Shown in pieces: positions 8,091 to 15,522 of a stretch of DNA of 20,011 nt; position 1 is the stretch's first letter, and the number at the start of each line of letters is the position of its first letter. A model generated the notes under the pieces. It ran no database searches. It was not told the origin of the DNA and saw only the letters and a program-made list of their open reading frames with translations. Origin of the DNA: Candidatus Woesearchaeota archaeon (GTDB lineage Archaea > Nanobdellota > Nanobdellia > Woesearchaeales > WALR01). The stretch lies in NCBI GenBank assembly GCA_015522765.1, contig WALR01000067.1, positions 1-20,011 of the forward strand. The letters run 5' to 3'. A program made the translations under genes and the position numbers.

Positions 8091-8219
8091 TCTTTCCCTT
8101 GACAATCCCTGAAAGATAAAGACTTCCCAGACCTCCATAAAGTGTGAACGACCAGCGTTAATAAATTTTTCTAACATAATTCCTGCGTAAAAACAGATTC
8201 AGATGCAAAAGATGAAAAG

Positions 8220-8234
8220 TATTAAATATGTATT
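8220..8234 (+). promoter_or_regulatory. TATA-like promoter of the SufT-type gene
   Basis: TATTAAATATGTATT is an A/T-rich TATA-like element centred about 25 nt upstream of the ATG at 8252. The predicted start point would be near 8250, so the upstream in-frame ATG at 8228 would lie inside the promoter. Confidence 0.45.
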
Positions 8235-8251
8235 ATACTGCAGATGGGAGA

Positions 8252-8581
8252 ATGAAGAAGGCAAAATCGGGAAAGGACAATCCTCATCTGAGAGAAGATG
8301 TGATAAATGCCCTTAAGAAGTGCTATGACCCCGAGGTAAACATCGATGTGTGGAACCTCGGATTAATCTACAACATTGACATTAATGGTAAAGGAATCGT
8401 TGGGATAACAATGACGCTGACAACCCCGACTTGTCCTCTGGGGCCAATGATTATTGAGCAGGTAAGAGAATCAGTAAGCCAGGTGAAGAATGTCAGCGAT
8501 GTGAGGATAAAACTCGTTTTTTCCCCCCTCTGGACGCCCGAGAGGATGAGCGATGAGGCGAGGGACCGCCTGGGGTATTAA
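8252..8581 (+). CDS. SufT/MIP18-family (DUF59) iron-sulfur assembly protein
   Basis: The 109-residue cytosolic protein belongs to the MIP18/PaaD-like family, whose members help mature Fe-S proteins. Family marks are CYDPEVNIDVWNLGLIYNID (24-43), with the DPE and the NLGLIY strand, and MTLTTPTCPLGP (54-65) with the conserved Cys61, followed by a C-terminal SPLWTPERMSDEAR segment typical of SufT-like proteins. The length matches single-domain members. I place the start at 8252, because an upstream in-frame ATG at 8228 overlaps the TATA-like box and GGGAG lies right before 8252. It is transcribed divergently from thyX and converges with ileS, and is probably monocistronic. The window encodes other probable Fe-S proteins (11914-13954), but nothing ties this gene to them directly. 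Confidence 0.9.
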   Translation: MKKAKSGKDNPHLREDVINALKKCYDPEVNIDVWNLGLIYNIDINGKGIVGITMTLTTPTCPLGPMIIEQVRESVSQVKNVSDVRIKLVFSPLWTPERMSDEARDRLGY

Positions 8582-8597
8582 GCTCTTCTCATTAAGG

Positions 8598-11500
8598 CTA
8601 ATAGTCAATGACAACATCAATGCTCTTATCCCTTATCTTAAGCGTCTCCTTTAGGGCGTGGCTCCCTGGAGCTTTTCCTTCATACCTTGACTCCGCAATG
8701 TTCTCCTTGCTCTTTATATCACTAATGATTATTGCAGAGGTGCCAGTGCGCTCCGCGATTATCTCCATGTGCTCCTTTAGTCTCTCTGCAAAATTCCTCT
8801 CTGTGAAGATTGAAAGATTAATCCTGTCACTCTTATTTAACCCTATCTTTTTTCTCAGCTCCTGGGTCCGTCTTATAATTTCTCTTGCATAGCCCTCCAC
8901 TTCCAGCTCAGGACTAAGCCTCGTATCAATGTATATCCTTGCCTCGGGAGAACTGCTCTGGATAAGCCCCTGGGGAAGCTCCTCAGAGAATGTAAGGTGC
9001 TCCTTTACTATCTCCACTTTCTCCCCATCAATATCAATGACGAACTTCCCCTCCTTCTCCAGATGGGACAAGACACTCTCAGGGCTCTCTGCCATTAACC
9101 TTGAGATAATTGCAGGAGTCCTCTTTCCGAAGTCAGGCCCAAGCTTTGCGTAATCAACCTTGAATGCCACCTTCGCCTCAGGATAGCTCTCCATGAAATC
9201 AATCTCTCTTATATTAACAACCCTCTTTATCTGCTCCTTCAGCTCTGCCACCGCCTTTCTTACACCCTCATTCTTGGAGACAACAGTAGCCTGCATAAGA
9301 GGCCACCTCACCCCTATCCCTGCCTTTTCCCTTGCAGAAAGTATTCCCTGGATTATCTCCTTGGCAATCCCGAAGTTCTTCTCCAGTTCTGGCTTTATCA
9401 GCCTGCCAGAAGGAGAAGGCCAGCCCATGAGATGGATGCTCTCCTCTTTGAGGTTAAATCCCTCCCTTAAGTTTAGGTATATCCTCTCTGTTATGAAAGG
9501 GGCAAAAGGAGAGAATAGAAGCAGAGAATTAAAAAAGGAGTTGTAAAAAGAGAAAAGCACCGCCTTCTTCTCTTTCCCATTCCCGTAAAGCATCTTCTCC
9601 CTCGCAAGCTTAACATAGAACCTCGACAATTCAAGGAATAACCCCTCGACAATCCAGGGCGCCTCATTGATTTTATAAGAGTCCATACTCTCAGTCATAT
9701 TAGTAATTGCCGAGTTGGTGAGCGAGAGAATATACTCCTCCTCCTTTCCGAGCTCAACCTCACCCAGACTGAGCTTTGCGGGGTTTATCCCTGCTTCAGA
9801 GGAGTATTCAAGGAGGAGGCTGTGAAGGTTCCACAGAATACCAAGGTTCCTGAACTTAATCTGCATGTCATCAAAGTTGTAGTTGAGGTCGAGCCCCGCA
9901 TTTGCCCCCCCTATGCTGTAATACCTTACAGTGTCTGCGCCGTATTTATCAATTGCCTCATATGGCGAGATGACATTTCCAAGGCTCTTGCTCATCTTCC
10001 TGCCTAGAGCGTCATTCACAAAGCCGTGCATATAAACCGCCTTAAACGGCTTTTTCCCAAATGCAATCATCCCTGCAACGAACAGAAGGTTGAACCATCC
10101 CCTTATCTGGTCCTTGCCCTCGAGTATGAAGTCTGCGGGGTAGAGCTCTTCAAATAGCTTTTTTTCTTTTGGATAGTTGAGACAGGTCCAGGAGGTTGTG
10201 CCAGCGTCTATCCAAACATCGAGGACATCGGGGATGCGCTCCATCGTTCCGCCGCATTCACACTTGAACTTCACCCTGTCTATGTAGGGCTTGTGAAGGT
10301 CCTCCGGCTCCATCCCGCTTAGCTCCCTGAGTTCTGCCAGGGAGCCCACTACGCGGTGCTTCCCGCACTTATTGCACTTCCAGATTGGGGCAGGGCTCCC
10401 CCAGTATCTCTGCCTTGTTATCCCGTTGTCTCTTATATTCATGAGCCAGTTGTCAAACTGTCTGCTGCCTGCCCATTCAGGCACCCATTTTATCTCCCTG
10501 TTAAGCTTCCTCATATCATTTGATAGGTCCTCAACCTTGAAGAACCATTGGGAGGTTGTCCTGAACACCACTGGCTTCTTGCACCTCCAGCAGTGGGCGT
10601 ATTCATGCTCAACAGGGGTACTGGCAACAAGAACCCCGCGGTCTTCAAGTGCCTGTATGAATTTCTCATCGTCCCTCTTTGCAACGAGGCCTCTGAACTC
10701 GCCCATCTCAGGGGGGAAAACCCCATACTCATCGATGTTGTTGAAGGGGGGCATTCCCTCCCTTCTCCCAACCTCGTAATCCTCCGGACCGCAGCCAGGA
10801 GCCATATGGACCAGCCCCGAGCCGGCGGTTGTCTCGACATACTCCTCGCTGAGAACAACCCTGTGGATGTCGCCCTTTACAAGCCTGCCGTATTCTATGG
10901 TGTCTGAGAAAGGATGGATGTAATGAAGCCCGTTAAGCTTGCTCCCCTTAAACTTCTCCATAATCTCGTATTTCTTCCCAGCCACGCCACTTATGAGGCT
11001 CACGGCGAGCGGCAGGGCAACAATCCACTGTTCGCCGTTGTCAACTCTTGCTTTAACATATTCCACCTCGGGATTGACCATGACGCCAAGATTAAACGGA
11101 ATCGTCCATGGGGTGGTAGTCCATATTATCAGGAAGGTGTTCTCCTCGTCCCTGAGTTTAAACTTTACAAAGATGGAGGTGTCCTTTACAGTTTTATACT
11201 CGAGTTCGTGCTTTGCGAGAGAGGTCGCACAATGAGAGCACCAATGCATCACCTTCCTCCCCTCGTAAAGCCTCCCCTTCTCCTCAGCCTTTTTTATGAG
11301 CATCCACTCCCCTTCTATAAACTCCTTCACAATGGAGCGGTAGGCATTGTCAAAGTCCATCCATACACCGAGTCTTTTGAAGTCCTTATTCATTATATTC
11401 ATGTTTTTAATGGAAAAGTCCTTGCACGCCTCTATAAACCTGGAGATGCCGTACATGGGGATGTCCTCTTTTGATTTAAGGCCAAGCTCTGCCTGAACCT

Positions 11501-11771
11501 TGAGCTCTGTTGGAAGCCCATGCATATCGTAGCCTGCCCTGTCCCACACATCAAAGCCGCGCATACGCTTGTATCTCAGCACAGAATCCTTAAGCACCTT
11601 ATTCCAGGTGGTGCCTATGTGAATCTTTCCAGAGGTATAGGGCGGCCCGTCAAGGAAATAGAAGCTCTTCTTCCCCCTGTTCCTCTCCTTAGCCTTTTCA
11701 TATATCCTATTCTCTTTCCAGAATGATAAAATCTCTTCCTCAGTCTTTAAAGCGTTATAAGGAATGCCCAT
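8598..11771 (-). CDS. ileS: Isoleucyl-tRNA synthetase
   Basis: The class I synthetase charges tRNA-Ile with isoleucine in the cytosol. With the start used here it has 1057 residues, a normal size for the archaeal/eukaryal-type enzyme. The catalytic signature is GPPYTSGKIHIGT (HIG at 51-53), and KMSKS is at 592-596. The CP1 editing domain is marked by WTTTPWTIPFNLGVMVNPEV. Possible zinc sites are HCWRCKKP and WKCNKCGK ... CECGG. A C-terminal anticodon-binding region and long tail follow. The frame extends upstream to ATGs at 11783 and 11813. I prefer 11771 because GGTGG lies just ahead of it and a TATA-like TATAATAAA (11788-11796) falls within the longer version. It is divergent from the membrane Fe-S-like gene and monocistronic. 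Confidence 0.95.
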   Translation of the reverse strand: MGIPYNALKTEEEILSFWKENRIYEKAKERNRGKKSFYFLDGPPYTSGKIHIGTTWNKVLKDSVLRYKRMRGFDVWDRAGYDMHGLPTELKVQAELGLKSKEDIPMYGISRFIEACKDFSIKNMNIMNKDFKRLGVWMDFDNAYRSIVKEFIEGEWMLIKKAEEKGRLYEGRKVMHWCSHCATSLAKHELEYKTVKDTSIFVKFKLRDEENTFLIIWTTTPWTIPFNLGVMVNPEVEYVKARVDNGEQWIVALPLAVSLISGVAGKKYEIMEKFKGSKLNGLHYIHPFSDTIEYGRLVKGDIHRVVLSEEYVETTAGSGLVHMAPGCGPEDYEVGRREGMPPFNNIDEYGVFPPEMGEFRGLVAKRDDEKFIQALEDRGVLVASTPVEHEYAHCWRCKKPVVFRTTSQWFFKVEDLSNDMRKLNREIKWVPEWAGSRQFDNWLMNIRDNGITRQRYWGSPAPIWKCNKCGKHRVVGSLAELRELSGMEPEDLHKPYIDRVKFKCECGGTMERIPDVLDVWIDAGTTSWTCLNYPKEKKLFEELYPADFILEGKDQIRGWFNLLFVAGMIAFGKKPFKAVYMHGFVNDALGRKMSKSLGNVISPYEAIDKYGADTVRYYSIGGANAGLDLNYNFDDMQIKFRNLGILWNLHSLLLEYSSEAGINPAKLSLGEVELGKEEEYILSLTNSAITNMTESMDSYKINEAPWIVEGLFLELSRFYVKLAREKMLYGNGKEKKAVLFSFYNSFFNSLLLFSPFAPFITERIYLNLREGFNLKEESIHLMGWPSPSGRLIKPELEKNFGIAKEIIQGILSAREKAGIGVRWPLMQATVVSKNEGVRKAVAELKEQIKRVVNIREIDFMESYPEAKVAFKVDYAKLGPDFGKRTPAIISRLMAESPESVLSHLEKEGKFVIDIDGEKVEIVKEHLTFSEELPQGLIQSSSPEARIYIDTRLSPELEVEGYAREIIRRTQELRKKIGLNKSDRINLSIFTERNFAERLKEHMEIIAERTGTSAIIISDIKSKENIAESRYEGKAPGSHALKETLKIRDKSIDVVIDY

Positions 11772-11787
11772 AACAACCACCATACAT

Positions 11788-11796
11788 TTTATTATA
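11788..11796 (-). promoter_or_regulatory. TATA-like element upstream of ileS
   Basis: TATAATAAA on the minus strand, 17-25 nt before the ATG at 11771. If used, the transcript would be leaderless or nearly so, and the ATG codons at 11783 and 11813 would not be translated. Confidence 0.4.
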
Positions 11797-11873
11797 CCGC
11801 AGGGAACCTGCAAACATTAAAAACTTTTGGTTATTGACCAGATATTCCCTTATATCTTTTGCGTTTTTCACAA

Positions 11874-11883
11874 GATTTAAATT
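11874..11883 (+). promoter_or_regulatory. TATA-like element upstream of the membrane Fe-S-like gene
   Basis: GATTTAAATT lies about 30-40 nt before the ATG at 11914 and about 25 nt before the GAGGGG ribosome site, so the leader would be very short. A second A/T-rich candidate (TTATATCTTT, about 11850-11859) lies further upstream. Confidence 0.4.
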
Positions 11884-11913
11884 GTTAAAGATTTTTATGT
11901 GAAGAGGGGTATC

Positions 11914-12717
11914 ATGAAGAGATTAAGGATGGAGGGGAAGCTGGTACTGAGACTGGCCCTTTTTTTATATGTGCTAATAGGCATAATTGTCGTCAGCGAC
12001 TACTATATCTACCTGTATAATATCACATTCTCTCCTGTTTACATCTATATTGTATTCTTCATCGTATTCCTCGCGCTTCTCGCCTATTTATTCAGGAGAA
12101 GATTCTCCTTCTTCTTCCGCTACCCGCTCATAAGGAAGGCTGTATATGTAACTGTGCTGGCACCGGTCTTAATAACCCCCCTATTCAGATGCTGGTTCAG
12201 GGTGCCCTATGTCGCCTGTCATGTGTGCCCCAGGAAGTGCATATTCGGCTATATGAGGCCCTTCATTGTTCCAAGCTCAGTCCTCCTGAATGTTAATTCC
12301 AGGTCCTGGTGCTACAATGCCTGCAGCGTGGGGGCGGTAAGCGATTCATTCACCTCTATGAGAAAGAGGGGCTATCTCTCACTAAGGGGAACCAGAAGCA
12401 GGAGGGCGGTCAGGATAATCGGAATAGCCCTTGCAACAGTCATAATAGCCGTTCTTACATATATCTATTTCGCACTAGCCCATGCAAGGGCAAACCCAGG
12501 GGTGTCGAGAGGAGATATATTCACGGCGCTCTATAAGGGGAGCTACTCTGTGAATCCGGTTATCATAGCAGCCGCGACAATCCTCCTCGCAGGAGCCTTT
12601 TTTATTCCGCGCCTCTGGTGTGATAACCTCTGCCCTATAGGAATTATTGCTCGCCTATCGCTCTATTCAGAGAGGCTGTTAAGGAGAAGGAATAAAGATG
12701 GCCAGAAAAAGAAGTAA
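11914..12717 (+). CDS. Polytopic membrane protein with Fer4_5-like Cys motifs
   Basis: The 267-residue protein has about five hydrophobic segments (roughly 12-29, 41-60, 74-91, 168-189 and 215-232). Eight cysteines fall in three groups: CHVCPRKC (102-109), SWCYNAC (Cys133, 137) and LWCDNLCPIG (Cys236, 240), plus Cys93. The repeated WCxxxC(P/S)xG motif resembles the Fer4_5 membrane segments of NapH/NosR-type proteins, which carry electrons across or along the membrane. The classic CxxCxxCxxxCP ferredoxin domain is missing, so true Fe-S binding is not proven. The start at ATG 11914 is set by GAGGGG (11904-11909); a GTG at 11899 in frame is less likely. It overlaps the radical SAM gene by 20 nt, so the two are probably made together. 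I infer an electron-transfer or anchoring partner for that enzyme. Confidence 0.75.
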   Translation: MKRLRMEGKLVLRLALFLYVLIGIIVVSDYYIYLYNITFSPVYIYIVFFIVFLALLAYLFRRRFSFFFRYPLIRKAVYVTVLAPVLITPLFRCWFRVPYVACHVCPRKCIFGYMRPFIVPSSVLLNVNSRSWCYNACSVGAVSDSFTSMRKRGYLSLRGTRSRRAVRIIGIALATVIIAVLTYIYFALAHARANPGVSRGDIFTALYKGSYSVNPVIIAAATILLAGAFFIPRLWCDNLCPIGIIARLSLYSERLLRRRNKDGQKKK

Positions 12718-13954
12718 GAAATCGGGAGAGGGAAAGGGTGAACCGCTTCCAAAGGGGATAAGGGCTATTCTAAGGAAGGACATATCCAGGAGGGAATTCA
12801 TAAAAAAGAGCATAGTAGGGGCAGGGACCCTTGCCCTCGGCGTCTACTCCATCGACCATTACATTCTCAACAGGGGAAGAGACTTGTTCTCAGGCATTTT
12901 CAACAGGGACGCGCCCTCAACACCCCCTTTATTCAGCAGGGAGGCAGAGTTTTATGTTAAAAAGGGGAATATGGTGCAGTGTAAATTATGCCCCTTTGAG
13001 TGCATACTCGGAGAGGGGGACAGGGGGCACTGCAGGACAAGAGCGAACATAAACGGAAAGCTCTACACTCTGGCATACGGCAATCCCTGCACAATCCACA
13101 TTGACCCCATAGAGAAGAAGCCCCTCTTCCATTTCCTTCCTAAAACAAAGGCGTTCAGCCTGGCGGTAGGAGGATGCAATCTCAGGTGTATGTACTGCCA
13201 GAACTGGGAGATAAGCCAGGTAAAGCCGGAGAGCGTGGAGGAATACGAGCTTCCCCCTGAAAGACTTGCAGAGGCTGCATCCCAGACCCATCAGAAGGAC
13301 AATTCCATAAAGACAATTGCATACACCTATTCAGAACCCGTGGCTTTCTACGAGTATGTGCTTGACTCCGCAAGGGCATCCTCAAACAGGGGGCTTAAGA
13401 ATGTGATTATAACATCGGGCTACATAAATAAGAAGCCGCTCCTAAAATGGGCTGGAGTGGTTGACGCAATAAAGATAGACCTCAAGGGATTTAACGAGAA
13501 GTTCTACAGAAAGATAAACGGGGCAGAGCTGGAGGGGGTGCTCAGAAGTATAAAAACAGTTGCGAAGAGCAGGGCATTCCTCGAGGTTGTAAACCTCGTT
13601 GTCCCGACACTGAATGATAACTATGATGAGCTCCGCCAGATGGCATCGTGGCTCAGGCATAACATAGGAAAAGATACGCCCCTGCACTTCTCAAGGTTTT
13701 ATCCAAATTACAGGCTGAGAAACCTGCCGCCAACGCCCATAAATACGCTGAGGAAGGCGAGAGAGATAGCCCTGGATGAGGGGTTGCACTATGTCTACAT
13801 AGGAAATGTCCCCCACGACACCTACGAGAACACATACTGCCCAAAGTGCAAGGCGCTCCTCATAGAACGTATAGGCTACTTTGTGAAGAAGAATGTCATT
13901 AAGAATGGCAGATGCCCCTACTGCGGAACAAAGATAAACGGGGTATGGAGCTAA
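12698..13954 (+). CDS. Tat-signal radical SAM enzyme, AmmeMemoRadiSam (AmrS-like) family
   Basis: The 418-residue protein has a PflA-like radical SAM core. The SAM-binding [4Fe-4S] cluster is held by GGCNLRCMYC (Cys160, 164, 167), and the following QNWEISQ is the hallmark of the AmmeMemoRadiSam family. Four more cysteines precede the core (CKLCPFEC, 95-102, and Cys112). A C-terminal pair, CPKC ... CPYC, looks like a zinc knuckle, also usual in this family. Unusual is the N-terminus: SRREFIKK (30-37) followed by a hydrophobic stretch IVGAGTLALGVY (39-50), a good match to a twin-arginine export signal. The enzyme may therefore act on, or anchored to, the outer membrane face. The AMMECR1 and Memo partners are not in this window. 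The reaction is unknown. The gene is translationally coupled to the upstream membrane Fe-S-like protein and convergent, by 17 bp, with the rimK-like gene. Confidence 0.88.
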   Translation: MARKRSKKSGEGKGEPLPKGIRAILRKDISRREFIKKSIVGAGTLALGVYSIDHYILNRGRDLFSGIFNRDAPSTPPLFSREAEFYVKKGNMVQCKLCPFECILGEGDRGHCRTRANINGKLYTLAYGNPCTIHIDPIEKKPLFHFLPKTKAFSLAVGGCNLRCMYCQNWEISQVKPESVEEYELPPERLAEAASQTHQKDNSIKTIAYTYSEPVAFYEYVLDSARASSNRGLKNVIITSGYINKKPLLKWAGVVDAIKIDLKGFNEKFYRKINGAELEGVLRSIKTVAKSRAFLEVVNLVVPTLNDNYDELRQMASWLRHNIGKDTPLHFSRFYPNYRLRNLPPTPINTLRKAREIALDEGLHYVYIGNVPHDTYENTYCPKCKALLIERIGYFVKKNVIKNGRCPYCGTKINGVWS

Positions 13955-13971
13955 TGAAATACCCCTAAGCA

Positions 13972-15042
13972 CTACTCCCTCTCCACGCTGAACCTTCCGT
14001 TCTCTACCTTTATCACGACCTCGTCCTCGTCCTTAATCTTTGAGAGTGTCGTTACGAACTCGGGCAGCAGAATCCTCTCGCCCCTGAAGTCAAGATTGGA
14101 GTATATCTCTTTCTTGCCGTTTCCCCCGGCCACATTGATGTCCTTCATTATCTCTTTCGTCCCCCTTGTCTTCTCGCCCTCTTTAATCTCCTTTGTCTTT
14201 TTATAGAGGTACTTTGCAATCTCATTCGCCACATTCACCTTCGTAGTCTTTGTTATGCCCTGCAGGCCCGGTGAGAGGTTAGCCTCTATTACCAGGGGAC
14301 CCTTGGAAGCAGATTCGAGGATGTCAACAGCGCATATCTCTGCACCCAACGCCTTTGCCGCCTTAACAGCTATCTTCTCAATCTGAGGCGTGAGCTCGTA
14401 GGGCTCGCCAATGCCTCCTGCATGTATATTCGCCCTTTTCTCCCCCTCCATCGCGTTCCTCTTCATTATTGCCACTACCTTCTCCCCTACAACTATCACC
14501 CTTAAATCAGTGCTGTCTGTCTCTATGTACTCCTGTATGATGAATGACTGCTTGAGAGCCATGAGCGCGTCGAGCATTGACGAGGCAGCAGCATACGAGT
14601 CTGCAAACAAAACCCCCTTCCCCTGTGTGCCCTCTGGGAATTTCATGATAATAGGGTAGTTAAGCCTTTCAAGTATCTTCTTAGCCGCTTCAGGCGTTGT
14701 TGCTATATATGTCTGCGGCATAGGTATATTGTTCTGGACTAGCTTCAGGTGGGTGAGCAGTTTATCATGCCCGACGCTGAATGCACTCGCCTTTATGGGC
14801 ATGTAGCTCTCCCTTGAGAGAAGGGAGGTTGCCGCCCTCAAAACCTGGTTGTAGCGGAAAGAGCCCTTTGCATATATGCAGTCATAACCCTTGACCTCCT
14901 TGCCCTTATAAAATACCTTTGACTCGTCGCCAAGCACGACTTCCAGCTGTCTAAGGTCTATATCGTCGACCTTCTCAAAGTATTTTCTCAGCTCTTTAAG
15001 CGTCCACTGAGAGGAAACGCTTCCCAAGCTGATAAGCGCCAT
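13972..15042 (-). CDS. RimK-type ATP-grasp ligase
   Basis: The 356-residue protein (counted from ATG 15042) belongs to the RimK-like ATP-grasp group, which join amino acids, often glutamate, to a peptide or small-molecule carboxylate at the cost of ATP. Visible are a pre-ATP-grasp N-terminal domain starting MALISLGS, the ATP-binding stretch IIMKFPEGTQGKGV, IIQEYIE, the RVIVVGEKVVAIMKR strand pair, HAGG, and the metal-binding end VDILES ... LVIEANLSPGLQGI. About 60 extra C-terminal residues form a small beta-rich extension ending VENGRFSVERE, which is not standard for RimK. A GTG at 15057 is an alternative start. The gene follows a retropepsin-like protease by 41 nt, a pairing known from bacterial rim operons. 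The substrate (ribosomal protein, cofactor or carrier protein) cannot be read from the sequence. Confidence 0.85.
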   Translation of the reverse strand: MALISLGSVSSQWTLKELRKYFEKVDDIDLRQLEVVLGDESKVFYKGKEVKGYDCIYAKGSFRYNQVLRAATSLLSRESYMPIKASAFSVGHDKLLTHLKLVQNNIPMPQTYIATTPEAAKKILERLNYPIIMKFPEGTQGKGVLFADSYAAASSMLDALMALKQSFIIQEYIETDSTDLRVIVVGEKVVAIMKRNAMEGEKRANIHAGGIGEPYELTPQIEKIAVKAAKALGAEICAVDILESASKGPLVIEANLSPGLQGITKTTKVNVANEIAKYLYKKTKEIKEGEKTRGTKEIMKDINVAGGNGKKEIYSNLDFRGERILLPEFVTTLSKIKDEDEVVIKVENGRFSVERE

Positions 15043-15083
15043 CTTCAAGAGTACCACCCCTTCTCATTTGCTTTTACCTTTAA

Positions 15084-15506
15084 TTAATCCTCCTCAATCT
15101 TCTTAAGAGGATCAATCACAAAGTGCCCCTGTTTGAGCACATCCTGACCTATGAGCAGCTTGTACTTCATCCGCCTCCTGCTGCTTATTGTAAAATCCGC
15201 CTCTGCCCCCTCACCGCCTATGCTTATCTTTGTCGTTACAACAGGCCTTATGCTCTTCCCCTCTGAAGACTTTACGAGCTTCGTCGCCTTTATGGGCCCC
15301 AGCTCAAGGAGGGCGGCAAGGTTTACATCTATGGCGCTTTTTGTGGCGCCGGTATCCACCCTTGCAAGTATGGTCTTGACGCTGTTTCTCCCGTACACAA
15401 CGACAGGTTCAACAAGACCGATAACCTTGGCCTTCCTGTTGTTCAGGACAACTGTCTCGTAATGCTTCCCCGTCGTTTCGTCCTTTTCCTCTCCTTCATT
15501 TTTCAT
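15084..15506 (-). CDS. Retropepsin-like aspartic protease (RimB/'ATP-dependent zinc protease' family)
   Basis: The 140-residue protein has a single retropepsin-like domain. ARVDTGATKSAID carries the catalytic DTGA motif (Asp51). The C-terminal YKLLIGQDVLKQGHFVIDP segment matches the LxGxDxL...FxVD strand of the family often labelled 'ATP-dependent zinc protease' or RimB. One domain of this size would need to dimerise to form an active site. There is no signal peptide, so it is probably cytosolic. The start at ATG 15506 is chosen because a full GGAGGTG ribosome site ends 5 nt before it; the frame extends to an ATG at 15530 that would overlap lysK. It lies between lysK (16-nt gap) and the rimK-like gene (41-nt gap). 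In bacterial rim operons the protease acts together with the RimK ligase; the same link is inferred here. Confidence 0.82.
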   Translation of the reverse strand: MKNEGEEKDETTGKHYETVVLNNRKAKVIGLVEPVVVYGRNSVKTILARVDTGATKSAIDVNLAALLELGPIKATKLVKSSEGKSIRPVVTTKISIGGEGAEADFTISSRRRMKYKLLIGQDVLKQGHFVIDPLKKIEED

Positions 15507-15511
15507 CATAA

Positions 15512-15518
15512 CACCTCC
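15512..15518 (-). promoter_or_regulatory. Strong ribosome binding site that decides the retropepsin start
   Basis: GGAGGTG on the minus strand, a seven-base match to the archaeal 16S anti-SD. It is 5 nt from the ATG at 15506 and 2 nt from the ATG at 15509. It lies inside the longer open frame from 15530 and so argues against that start. Confidence 0.7.
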
Positions 15519-15522
15519 GCCG

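Noticed and set aside
10914..11474. Plus-strand 186-codon open frame inside ileS
   Set aside because: Antisense shadow of a fully conserved synthetase; His/Leu-rich product without motif.
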